Of a stretch of 64,000 nucleotides of DNA, positions 45,541 through 57,214 are shown piece after piece; the first letter of the stretch is position 1; each line of letters opens with the position of its first letter. Under the pieces are notes generated by a model. It was not told where the DNA came from, did no database searches, and saw only the letters and a list, made by a program, of their open reading frames with translations. Source of the stretch: Planococcus citri (lineage: Eukaryota; Arthropoda; Insecta; Hemiptera; Pseudococcidae); the NCBI RefSeq assembly GCF_950023065.1, contig NC_088677.1, positions 25,131,230-25,195,229 on the forward strand, written 5' to 3'. The position numbers were made by a program, and so were the translations under genes.

Positions 45541-47545
45541 GGGTTTGAGATTTTTTTGTTGAGTCATTCTAATGAGGGTTGAAAAATTTTACATAACCAA
45601 GGGGGAGGCCAGGGTTTTAGATTTTTTTGTTGAGTCATTCTAACAAGGATTGAAAATTTTTACATAACCAAGGGGGAGGCCAGGGTTTTAGATTTTTTTG
45701 TTGAGTCGTTCTAATGATGGTTGAGAAATTTTACATAACCAAGGGGGAGGCCATGGTTTCAGATTTTTTTGTTGAGTCGTTCTAATGAGGGTTGAAAAAT
45801 TTTACATAACCAAGGGGGAGACCAGGGTTTGAGATTTTTTCGGTGAGTCGTTCTAATGAGGGTTGGAAAATCTTACATAACCAAGGGGGAGGCCAGGGTT
45901 TGAGATTTTTTTGTTGAGTCGTTCTAATGAGGGTTGAAAAATATTACATAACCAAGGAGGAGGCCAGGGTTTTAGATTTTTTTGTTGAGTCGTTCTAATG
46001 AGGGTTGAACAATTTTACATAACCAAGGGGGAGGCCAGGGTTTGAGATTTTTTCGGTGAATCGTTCTAACTAGGATTGAAAAATTTTACATAACCAAGGG
46101 GGAGGCCAGGGTTTCAGATTTTTAAGTTGAGTCGTTCTAATGAGGGTTGAAAAATTTTACATAACCAAGAGGGAGGCCAGGGTTTGAGATTTTTTTGTTG
46201 AGTAAATCTAATGAGGGTTGAGAAATTTTACATAACCAAGGGGGAGGCAAAAGTATGAGATTTTTTCGCTGAGTTGGTCTAATGGGGGTAGAGAAATTTA
46301 CACAACCAAGGGGGAGGCAAGGGTTTTAGATTTTTTTGTTGAGTCGATCCAAATGAGGGTTGAAAAATTTTACATAACCAAGGGGGAGGCCAGGGTTTGA
46401 GATTTGGGGAGGCAAAGGTATGAGACTTTTTTGCTGAGTTGTTCTAATGGGGGGTTGAGAAATTTTACACAACGGGGGGGGGGGGAACAACGGTTTTAGA
46501 TTTTTTTGTTGAGTCGTTCTAATGAGGGTTGAAAATTTGCTGAGTTGTTCTAATGGGAGTTGAAAAATTTTACATATCCGAGGGGGAGGCAAGGGTTTGA
46601 GATTTTTTCGTTGAGTCGTTCTAACGAGGTTTGAAAAATTTTGCATAACCAAGAGGGAGGCCAAGGTTTTAGATTTTTTTGTTGAGTCGTTCTAATGATG
46701 GTTGAAAAATTTTACATAACCAAGGGGGAGGCCAGGGTTTCAGATTTTTTTGTTGAGTCGTTCTAATGAGGGTTGAAAAATTTTACATAACCAAGGGGGA
46801 GGCCAGGGTTTGAGATTTTTTCGGTGAATCGTTCTAACTAGGATTGAAAAATTTTACATAACCAAGGGGGAGGCCAGGGTTTCAGATTTTTAAGTTGAGT
46901 CGTTCTAATGAGGGTTGAGAAATTTTACATAACCAAGGGGGAGGCTAGGGTTTTAGATTTTTTTGTTGAGTCATTCTAACAAGGATTGAAAAATTTTACA
47001 TAACCAAGGGGGAGGCCAGGGTTTGAGATTTTTTTGTTGGGTTATTCTAATGAGGGTTGAAAAATTTTACATAATCAAGGGGGAGGCAAAGGTGTGAGAT
47101 TTTTTCGCTGAGTTGTTCTACTGGGGGTTGAGAAATTTTACATAATCAAGGGGGAGGCAAAGGTATGAGATTTTTTTGCTGAGTTGTTTTACTGGGGGTT
47201 GAGAAATTTTACACAACCAATGGGGAGGCAAGGGTTTGAGATTTTTTTGTTGAGTTGTTCTAATGAGGGTTGGAAAATTTTACATAGCCGAGGGGGAGGC
47301 CAGGGTTTGAGATTTTTTTTGTTGAGTCATTCTAACGAGGATTGAAAAATTTTGCATAACCAAGGGGGAGGCCAGGTTTTTAGATTTTTTTGTTGAGTCG
47401 TTCTAATGAGGGTTGAAAAATTTTACATAACCAAGGGGGAGGGCAGGGTTTGAGATTTTTTTGTTGGGTCGTTCTAACTAGGATTGAAAAATTTTACATA
47501 ACCAAGGGGGAGGCCCAGGTTTGAGATTTTTTTGTTGAAAAATAT
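45530..47545 (+). repeat. 71-bp satellite array
   Basis: About 28 copies of a 71-base unit: AACCAAGGGGGAGGCCAGGG, TTT(T/G)AGATTTTTTTGTTGAG, TCGTTCTAATGAGGGTTGAA, AAATTTTACAT. Copies differ by a few bases (GGCCAGGG against GGCAAAGG; TCGTT against TTGTT). Some are shortened or joined out of phase near 46400-46560. One copy has a G10-type run near 46475. It ends abruptly near 47545 in A-rich sequence. No coding function. Confidence 0.97.
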
Positions 47546-48192
47546 GAGCGCATTTGAACACGAAAATAAAAAGTAAGGTAAAAGTCATGAAACAAAGAAC
47601 AAAAAGTAATGGAAAATAAATACATAAGGAATAAAAGAAAAAAAATTACTGAATTAAACAAAATCTAAATTGAAACCGCATCAATCTTGATAAAAACTGA
47701 ATGAAAACAAAAGAAATCAGATCAAACCGAAACCAAAACCAGGAAATAGGTAATTGTAAGAAAAGAAAATGTAAAAACAAACACGATGAAAATGAATTTA
47801 TGAAAAAATGAGCAAAAAATAAAACAATAAAAAATGATCAGAAAAATTATGGGAATTGATAAATCCAATAAAAAATGATCAGAAAAATTATGGGAATTGA
47901 TAAATCCAATAAAAAATGAAATATATAAAAAAGGAATGAAAAAGAATAAATGTCAAAAATTGATGAATAAAAACAAGAAGAAAAATGATGATATAAATTT
48001 TAAAACAATTGGAGAAGAAAATTGATACAAAAATGGAACTGAAAACTAAAAATGGAAACCTTGAGATGAAGGAGTTTTTACATTGGAGAAAATTGTTGCC
48101 AGTTCATTAACAATTTTGAACCTTCAGGGGAAATATTTTCAACTTTTTTGTGGGGAGGGGCCCCAGCGGAGGTTAAACACAAAAACCAAAAT
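47546..48192 (+). repeat. A-rich low-complexity block with local duplications
   Basis: Purine-rich AAAATGA-type text. A 43-base segment containing 'gatcagaaaaattatgggaa' is directly duplicated near 47835-47920. The segment 'aaaactaaaaatggaaacct' through 'aaatattttcaacttttttg' at 48040-48155 recurs at about 49675-49795. Confidence 0.75.
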
Positions 48193-48445
48193 CAATTGAA
48201 GAGCTCTATTCCAGGTCAAGTCATTTTTAAAAAAAGCACGTTTTACGGAGATTTTTACTTCAAAAGTGAGTTAAGTCATCGATTTTTCAAAGTGATTTTT
48301 TCCACAAGCAATTGTTCAATGTTCAAAGAAAGGAAAAGGTGCACCGACCTTTCGAAACAGAACAAATTTTAGCAACAAAAATTTTAAACGCATTTTTTGG
48401 TGAAAAAAATGACTTAACCCACTTTGGAATAGAGCTCTTCAATTG
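48193..48445. repeat. Short inverted-repeat element (~250 bp)
   Basis: CAATTGAAGAGCTCTATTCC at 48193 is matched exactly in reverse complement at 48426-48445. A second patch of complementarity follows (AAGTCATTTTT with AAAAATGACTT). It could be a small MITE or hairpin. No target duplication was identified. Confidence 0.7.
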
Positions 48446-51400
48446 CACAACTTGCATCCAAGTATTCAAACCTAAGAAAAAAACAGGACGAGAAAAATTC
48501 TTGAAGCGGAGGGGATAAAATTGGGTGATTTTGGCAAAAATTGCCTGAAAAATTGTCTCTCAAAATTTGAGCTTAAAATTTTCCAGCAATAAAAATTTTC
48601 CAATTTCAAAATACAAGAAATAATTCAATTTTTACAAGGTAGGCTGTGTCCGTTTAATAATTAAAGAATTGGTATTAAAAAATTATTAAAACACACGCAT
48701 AAACGCATCTGGAAACAGAAGATGGACCCCCTCCCCACTGGTAAATTTGATGAGAGCAATAAAAAAAAAGATTTTATTTTCAACGAAATTCATCGTTTTT
48801 TCATCATTTTGTTAGGTGACTTCACTGATTCTGTTTTACAAGTCTGAGACAGCTGCTAAGCTGCTGCAGAGTAAGTATCTCCTTTTACATCCGATAAATT
48901 TTTTGCTAGCTTGTTGAAAGTGCCCGCATACACCAACACTTTTGCCGGCCATGCAACCATTATCTCAAAATAAAAAAATACCCCAAGTTTGCATTGTGAA
49001 TAAATCATTTGGTTTAAAAAATAAAACCTTTTTGGGAATTTTTTTTACAAAAAAATGACAATTTTCAGTTTATAGCAATTCAATGGCCAAAAAAAAGAAA
49101 CGAGTTTTAACCAATTTTTAGTTTAAAAAAAGTGACACTTTTCACTTTTTCAGCATTTATTTTTGACATTTTGAGGTAACGAAAAAAGTTTAGAAGGCGA
49201 GATTTTCCACGGAGTATGGTAAAAAGCAAAAACTTTAGTTATTTTTTGGCAAAAATCGAATCTTTGTGGAAATTTGTGGTGAAAAATGTTATGCTTTTTT
49301 GCAATTTTTGTCGAAAAAAAAGGGGCCTTGGATTTTAAATAACAATAATGATCTAAGTCTAAGCAGAATCTCAAACACTATCTTTTGGAATTGCAGACCT
49401 ACTATTTTTCCTAAAACAAGTTAGGTAAGGCTAGAGCGAGAAAACCAAATTTTTTTCAAAAATATCCTCTCTTCAAAGACCAAAATATCTCTCTTCACAG
49501 ACACCTCTGGAGCCAAGTTTTAAACTGACAACAAAAAAAAATGCAAAAATAAAACTGAAGATGAAAAAATGAAAATAAAAAATAAAAACAAGAAAAAATG
49601 ATGATGAAACTGAATTTAAACAAAGAAAATTGAACGACGTCTAAACAAAGAAAAACTAAAATTGAATCAAAAACTGAAAACTAAAAATGGAAACCTTGAG
49701 ATAAAGGATTTTTTATATTGAAGAAAATTGTTGCCAATTTATTAACAATTTTGAGCTTCCAGGAGAAATATTTTCAACTTTTTTGGGGGGTAGGAGGAAA
49801 GGCGAGCAGCCCGAGCGAAGCGAGGGCGCGAGCCGGGGTTAGTAAAAATTAAAATAATTTTTTTTCTTTTAAAATTTTATTTGCTCAATTTTACTGAAAT
49901 TCCACCAATTTTTAGTTCCTCAAGGAGGTTGCAAAACCCGATTTTTAGGCATAAAAAAAATCGAAATTAGGGGTAATTTTCTGAAAATTTTTCATGGTCT
50001 GTAATGATTTTATGAAAATGGGAAGGCAAAATTACTGCTCTAGCAAAAAGAGAGAGACAATTTTTCGAAAATCCAAACAACGAAAAACCCTCCACTTTTG
50101 AATGTTTAGAGTGTCCACTCATTTCTGGAAATGATTTTCCCTGACTTTTCCCGGTTTTCCAGACCAATTTTTCCATTTATCCAGACCTTTTTTTCAAAAT
50201 AAAAACACCGTATTTCGATTTTAGTTGGTTGGAAATCATTGCACTTGAATGATTTCCAGAATCCATCACAGATCTGATTTAGGTATCTACTTACAGCATT
50301 TTTGCGTAGTCAGGAAATCTCTGGCAAAGATGAAGTTCTTATCAGAAATTAATTTTTTTTTGTTGCAAATACGAATAAAAAATCAATTCTGATAGCCAAA
50401 ATTCCAATTCTGATCTATTGCCAATCTACACAACGAAAAAATCTAGCCTTAAAGCATTTTCCGAATCAGGTAAGAATTCAGTTTTGCTAAAAGTATAGGT
50501 ACCTACAGTTTATCTTTCATCGAGCCATTTCGAAAAATTCGACACCACTCGATTGATTTTTTTTTGCCAATACTTTGAAATTTATGAAAACATCAGTAAA
50601 TTTCGAATTAGACTTATTTTAGAAATGAATTGAAACGTTGAGTAAGTTTGACTTTTTTCTTCCTTTAGGAAATAACGACGACGGAACTCTTTTCGACGCT
50701 TTTGAAAGTTTTTTCAACTCTTTCACAGTTATGTTTTCATCTAGGTAAATTTCTCTTCGTGTTTTCTTTTCATCTTGGAAAAATGAAAATGTTCGAGCTG
50801 CCTACGTTCTTTGGTACAAATATAAAGCAAAGTATCGCCGTCGTGTCAGTCGCGGTCGTGTTTGTTGATTAAAAAATCAAAGTTTTCGAAAATTTACGAA
50901 ATTTTTGACGCGTTTGAGAATAAATTCGAAATTCAGCTAAAGATAGCTTCATCGTCCTACACGTTGTTTGTGATATTTCCGAGCTTTTGTCAACTTTATA
51001 ATAAATTAACGACGATGATTTTATAAAACTGACACTCCCAGCGTCATCCGCGTCTTATATGTACCTGTGCAATTCGCGTTTTGGAACTTATTTTTTAATT
51101 AATCTTAAAGTGACGAATTTATTCGTAGGTATGGAAAAACTTTCTCGTAACATCTTTATACTTTTATAGGGTGGTCCTTATTTTCGAAGTTGGAATTTTT
51201 CTGCTCCCACCCCCCAAAGTTGTTCCGTTTCACCCCCCCCCCCTATGTAAAAAAAAGTGGTGCCAGAATGCCCCCCTCCAATTTTTCAAAAAATTGAAAA
51301 ATAGACAATGATGCAATTTTTTTAAATTTTTGATTGTTTTCAATCTATTGCACCCCAATATTCCCCCTTTGAACCAAAACAGCCCCCAGAAATTTTTTAT

Positions 51401-52650
51401 CCCCTCCCCTGTGAGAAAACAATAATTTGCTATTTTGCTATACCTAGGTATTAGGGTGGAGCGGAAAAATTGATAGTCTCAATTTCGCTGAAATTGAAGT
51501 ATGTTGGAGATTGTGAGTTGAAATGGCCCCAGAAAAATTGTCAGCCCCCGTGCTCCTGCGGTGGAACTGTGGGCCCCCCAAAGTAGGGCCATTCTGGGGA
51601 AAAACGCTGTCTTTTGAATTTAAAAGTACCAATACCCACATTTTTTCCGAAAACGGGTAGCCCTCAAAAGGTGCGATTTGAGATGATGAATCGAATGGCG
51701 TAATCTGTTTGATTTGACCCCCCCCCCACTAACCCCTCCAAAAAACGCTCGAAAAGTCGCGAATCGGCGTTTTTTTGCTATTTTACCTAATTGAAAATAG
51801 GCTACAGTCGATTCAAACTTTCAACGTGATTTTATGACTGATTATCACTTTTTACATTGAAACAAGTGAATTTAGCTCGTATTCCAATCTCCACTTCTCC
51901 CCCTTTCCTGAGGGCGCCCCCGTCCCAAATTCAAAACTCCCATACAACCTTGAATACCGTTCCAACAAAAAAAAAATCATGAAATATAAGTTGTTTCTTG
52001 GAGAGTTTTCTAAATTTTGGTTCTTACAAAAATTTCATTTGTCGCTACCCTTGGGCCCCACGAGTTTTTATTCATTTTTTGCACTGATGGCATCGTCTCG
52101 ATAGGGAAATTCATCGATAGGAAATCGCAACAGAAAATTTTATGATGCAAATATTGATGATGTTGAATTGTTCAATAGAGGTTAATTTGATTTTTTAAAT
52201 TAAGTAACTACTTAATACTTTGAAGTGTTATTTTCTTTGTGACCCGATCGCTGGAACACAGCTGAAAATCGTGATATTCTTTCTCATTTAGTTTTGTTTC
52301 ATTTCATCGGACAATCGAACATCCTTATGCACTCACTCGTCCTTGAAAAAATGGTCAAACATGGTGGTCACATTGATTTTTGTAAATATTTCATAAAGCC
52401 GAGAGTTGAGAAAAAAAATCATTTTTTACCTTCCTTCTCCTCCCCCCTCCCCCACAGCAATCATACTATATAATTATAATATTACTTAAGCTTCTAGACG
52501 CTTATAACAATCTCGCTGAATTATTAACATTTGCGCTGCATTTCCATTATTTACTTAGACTAAATCTAAAATTTAAGAACCCGAGTCTAGGTAACGTAAT
52601 AACCATCAAGAAAACAATATTGCTCGTCGTAAGACTCGCTTAGTTTAAAT
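48446..52650. other. No recognisable gene; repeat fragments
   Basis: Includes the second copy of the A-rich segment (49675-49795), a GC-rich 'gcgaagcgagggcgcgag' patch near 49815 akin to 23.6-24.0 kb, and a C/G-tract block at 51170-52080 (near 'agggtggtccttattttcga') that is probably a transposon remnant without visible ends. No exon chain could be built. Confidence 0.45.
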
Positions 52651-52654
52651 TTAG

Positions 52655-52659
52655 TCAGT
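52655..52659 (+). promoter_or_regulatory. Possible initiator (TCAGT) of the odorant receptor gene
   Basis: TCAGT, the arthropod initiator core, lies 65-70 bases upstream of the chosen ATG. No clear TATA box precedes it. Inference from motif and position only. Confidence 0.25.
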
Positions 52660-52723
52660 AAAAAACTCGGATGTAACTTCGGTATAGTGTCGAATAACAA
52701 CAGTGATTGAAAATTTCTACACA

Positions 52724-55700
52724 ATGGAAGTGATCAAAGATGTGAAAAAATTGATAAATCAAGCGCTTGGAAAAGAGAATATGTTCGGATTCAAGACAAC
52801 ATTAGCTAATCAGATGTATTTACTATTCTGCCTCATCGGTAATGTATATTTCACTGAAAAAATACATCGAAAAACGAAACTGGTATGGTTCTGCTGCGCT
52901 AACGGAGTATTGCTATTTGTTGGCTTTTCATTCATATTTTGCCTAATATTTGCTAAACCAATGGAAGATATTTTATTACTGGTTTATATGGTGTACGAGG
53001 TCACATACACTTCGATGGAAGTAATTGTGAAGCCTGCAATCGCAATATTTTGGTACAGAGATGAAATAGAGCAAATGATTTCCATGGCTGATAAAATACT
53101 TTTGAAGCAACAATTAACCAAAGGAAGTTATGAAAATGACCTCGATGTAAATAAAATAATGAAGTATAGTTCTGTTGTACTCGTAATGTCAATTTTACTG
53201 TATAATACGATTACTTTAACAGATCTGATTTTATTTTATGAAGAAGAAAAGGTCAAAAATTATATGTATTACGTAACACCGCTTCCTGGACTCACAAAGT
53301 TCGGATCTATGACCCTTTACATGGCATATACAGTTTTATTTAGCAGTTTTTCATTTGGTGGCTTCATTCTTATCATATTGCATCGAGTTTTTGCGATACC
53401 TTGGGCAGTAATATGCCACAATGAGACACAACGTATAATTAAGGAGTTGAACTCGGTGAGTGAAGATGTTGACATAAATATCGACACTTTCAAACGTATA
53501 GAACCGAAATTCAGATACGTGATGAGAAAATGCATTCGCGATATAAACGATCTCAACAGGTAATTTCATTTTAGTTATCCACACCTTGAAGAAGAAAAAA
53601 AAATGCTGGAGACTTCCCAGATTGGCTTGAAATAATGGTGGCATTGGTAGCAATCAATTAGGAGAAGGGGGCGACTCGACTAGAGTACACAGCTTCCACG
53701 TGCTTTTGTCACGATGTCCTTACAAAATTACTTCAGGGGGATAGAAAAGCAAAATTCACATAAGAAAAATTAGTTCTTCTATTATTTCAGTGTCTAAAAA
53801 AAATTTCTCATAAATTTTTCTCAAAACTCAGCTGATTTTGACAAAAAACTGAATTTGCGGTTAATTTCATGTTTTATCCCCCAAATTTGGCCATTTATGA
53901 GGATTTCATCTGTGAATTAAGTAATTGTGATGTAACACTTGGTAGCTGTAACGTACAGGGTTGTTATACCGGTATTACCGGATACCAAAATACCGGGGAT
54001 TTGTCCCGGTATTGGGGCGGTATTCCCAATACCAGCAGTTACCGATGGGAACTGGTATGTCTTCCCGGTATACCAATACCGTATACCGGGAACAATGGGA
54101 TTTTTCCCAGTTTACCAATTCCGCATACCAAGTTCTGTAATGAGAGTACCAAATACCAAGTACCAATACCAATGCCAAAATCATAGATACCAAATACCGA
54201 ATACCAATACCAATGCAGGGAACATGAATACCAAGTACCCAATACCACATACCAATACCAGAAACTCAATATGGGATACCCATTACCAAATACCAGTATC
54301 AGATATTAACTGCTGCATACCAATACCGCATAATTTACCGGTATTTTACCGGTATCCGTAATGTAATCTTCAAAAAATTTTTTTTTTGATATTTTGGAAT
54401 TTTTGAAGGGTGTATGGTGCATGGTGGGACTTGTATTTCACTCGAGAGAGAATAAAAGACAATGCAAGATTTTTAAGTAGATTTTGTACTAATTATTTCA
54501 TAAAAATGCAGGTAAAATTATTTCTAGAGACTGCTAGAGTGAAAATTTTCAAAAAAATTGAGTTTGCAAACAAAACGTGCCCCTATTTGTGCATTTTTAT
54601 TGAATTTTCGTCACCTAGAGGATCCCTCCCCACTCCAAGTCACTGATTTCTGAAGAAAAAAAAATATTTGCCTCACTGTTACCGGACCGGATACCCAAAA
54701 ACCGGGGATTTGCCGCGGTATTGGGATGGTATTCCCAATACCAGGAGATACCAGTAAAAAATGGTTCATCTTCCCGGTATACCAATACCATGTACCGGGA
54801 AAAATGGGATGTTTCCCAGTGTACCAATACCGGATACCAAGTTCTATGATGAGTGTACCAAATACCAAGTACCAATACCGAAACCAAAACCATAGATACC
54901 AAATACCAAATACCCATACCAATACCACTATTTTTCTATACCGATACCATATACCAATCCCCAATACCACAATTCAACAATACCAATACCATATACCGAT
55001 CCCAATACCACAATTTAATTTTACCGATACCAAGTACCAATCCCAGTACCACAATTTTTTTTTGGTATACCAGTTTACCGCGGTACATACCGTGGTACGG
55101 TATAACAACCCTGGTAACGTACAAACCTACTTTTAGATTTTCATCGCCATACTCACTCTTTTTGTAGAATATTAGTACACCTTACCTATCAATAATGGAC
55201 TATGTTGAATAACGTGTCATTTTTTCACAGGTTTGTTACAAGTTTCAGAGGATTTTTTGAAACCATAGCAAGTTTTGTTCTGCCTATCACACTATATGTA
55301 TCAGTTACTCATGTTTTGATGGCTATATCGGTAAGTTTAATAAGATGCAAGTCCTTATAAAATTGGTGAATAATTTAGGATATGGCATGACTACAATTTT
55401 GTTAAAACTTATTCACATAACTTATATGCATAATTAACAGCCAGGTTTATCCTTCGTTATCAGAATGAGAGAACTTTTTCCTTTCTTCTACTCGATTATA
55501 GAAGTCTACTTAATATGTTGGGTTGGAGCTACATTGAAACAAACTGTAAGCTTCTAATCAATACAATTCAATTATTGTCTAATTTTATTAACCTGTGACT
55601 AATCGCCTTTGCTTTACTAATTCTCCTTTACACAGGTATCAGATTTGTCTTTTGCTGTATACTCTACACCATGGTATTGGTTGAAAAGCATTCGCAAAGA

Positions 55701-55842
55701 TGTTTATATACTTCTATGCCAAACACAAGCTGAAATCAATCTGCGAGCTTTGAGCGTTTATCCGCTCACATTGTCAACATTTTTGCGGTTCTGCAACGTT
55801 ATCAATTCTACAGTAAATGTTTTTCGTGCATATACAAATTAG
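52724..55842 (+). CDS. Insect odorant receptor (7tm_6 family), four exons
   Basis: A seven-transmembrane odorant receptor, which would act with the co-receptor Orco as a ligand-gated cation channel in olfactory neuron membranes. Exons: 52724-53559, 55231-55330, 55441-55545 and 55636-55842. All introns are GT-AG, and phases 2, 0 and 0 join in frame to give 415 aa, the usual length. The ATG at 52724 has good context (ACAATGG); open sequence upstream lacks an ATG. Hydrophobic segments lie near 30-45, 54-76, 84-110, 147-171, 198-226, 285-311 and 325-343. The last exon carries the conserved C-terminal pattern: WYWLKSIRKDVYILLCQTQ, then INLRAL, YPLTLSTFLRF and VINSTVNVFRAYT before the stop. Short 3'-terminal exons with the most conserved sequence are typical of the family. 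Intron 1 (1671 bp) holds a hAT insertion. The frame is intact; ligand and orthology cannot be told from this sequence alone. Confidence 0.93.
53956..55113. mobile_element. hAT-type non-autonomous element in odorant receptor intron 1
   Basis: The 16-bp perfect terminal inverted repeats CAGGGTTGTTATACCG/CGGTATAACAACCCTG are flanked by an exact 8-bp direct repeat GTAACGTA (53948-53955 and 55114-55121). This matches the 8-bp duplication and CAGGG ends of hAT transposons. The 1158-bp body is largely degenerate TACCAATACC-type repeats and GGTATACC palindromes, arranged as two related blocks (53980-54360 and 54690-55080) around about 300 bp of other sequence. No transposase. The open frames inside are repeat artefacts. 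It is entirely intronic, so the receptor reading frame is untouched. Confidence 0.95.
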
Positions 55843-56219
55843 TTAAAATAAGCTCTTTTTTTTAAGGGGACCCAAATCCCGACCTCCTGGTTTATTAGAA
55901 CTCACATTTTTTCCCCCATCATCATCAACTTTTTTTTACTTTTACTAGCGATTGCTAAGTGTCTAAAGTTATTTTTAAATTTATAATAGATATTAGGTCA
56001 TAATATATTTTATATAGTTTTAATCATCAAATTTGCAGTGCATCCACAAGCTGTCTTGCTTCAGTATTAGGTGGTCTGGCAGTCTCTAGTGGCATCGTAT
56101 TGCAAATTTACAAACTTCTTCTACATGATCATGCTAGGTGTCTTGAGATCCCAATGGATTTGATCATTGTAAACATACAAGGGTGTACAGGTGACTTTAT
56201 GCAGCCATTTGTTCTGACA
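55843..56219. other. 3' flank of odorant receptor gene
   Basis: AT-rich sequence presumably including the 3' untranslated region. No AATAAA was seen close to the stop, so the transcript end was not placed. Confidence 0.35.
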
Positions 56220-56221
56220 TA

Positions 56222-56432
56222 CAGGGTGCCCAGAAATATCGAGCACCCCTAAGAAAGTTTTTCATTAAAAATATAGGTTGGCAACGTGAAATAGATGCAT
56301 ATGATTGGTGGAATGTTATCTCTCCAGTCCAACAACTAATCATGCGCTATCATTATTATCATTCACTGTGACCAACCAAAGTATTTTGGTAGAAAACTTT
56401 TTTAGGGGTGCTCGATATTTCTGGGCACCCTG
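56222..56432. mobile_element. 211-bp TA-flanked MITE (CAGGGTGCCC)
   Basis: The ends CAGGGTGCCCAGAAATATCG and the exact reverse complement are flanked by TA at 56220-56221 and 56433-56434. Complementarity extends through GAGCACCCCTAA. It is a Tc1/mariner-type miniature element without coding capacity, 380 bp past the receptor stop codon. Confidence 0.95.
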
Positions 56433-56434
56433 TA

Positions 56435-57212
56435 TGTATATTTTTTCAATGATACTTTTTTTTAGCTGTTCATGTTTCCTAGAATAAGAGTGCTCCGCAG
56501 GTCCAAATTAATTTAACGATTGTTTTATAAATCAACAGCTTTTTCTGAAGCGACGTTTTCTTACTCAGTAGCTATTGCATATTACACAGCTTTAGGTTGA
56601 CTTCATCTCATTTCTTTTCGATACATGGGTTCTCCATACCTACACAAGATTTCTTACATGGTAGTTTATAAATTCATATGCACAAGAAGTTCTAATAACT
56701 AACAGATAAGGCTATCTTAATTTATACCTATTTTTTTAAAATACATAATATACCTAATTATTATATGCATGTACCTACTTATTTGTTAATGTACGCTGTA
56801 GGGACCTTATCTGCTGTAACCACTTACTCATATAACAGACTTTTTGAAGGTACCTATCACTGGTTTTTGAAAATCTAGTAAATTATTTATAACCAAGTAC
56901 AAGTACCTACTACGTTGCGTCGATATTTTTATATGATGAATGGTAAATTTCTAGTTAGTTTTCAGAGGTTTTTAATTTTGCTGCTTTTATTTCAAAATTG
57001 TTCTACAATGCCACAGTGTACTCGTTTATTTTCTGTATTAATCGTTCTAATACCCCTTGTTTGAACATTCGTGTAGTTTCATCTTTAATTTATAATTAAG
57101 TACCTAAACCTATACATAATTGTGTACCATTTCAAGTGTAACTGTTACTTAATTATTTTTCACGAATAAACAAGTTGTGCACGTTCCATGTACATCAATT
57201 TGTTAACGTTCG
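56435..57212. other. No recognisable gene
   Basis: AT-rich spacer between two MITEs. An AATAAA near 57165 could belong to an upstream transcript, but it is distant. Confidence 0.4.
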
Positions 57213-57214
57213 TA

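Noticed and set aside
52703..52723. Seven extra N-terminal codons for the odorant receptor
   Set aside because: The extension would need a GTG start; the ATG at 52724 has a good context and gives a typical receptor length.
53869..55167. Several open frames of 60-140 codons rich in Pro, Ile, Tyr and Thr
   Set aside because: They are translations of TACCAATACC-type repeats inside the hAT element.
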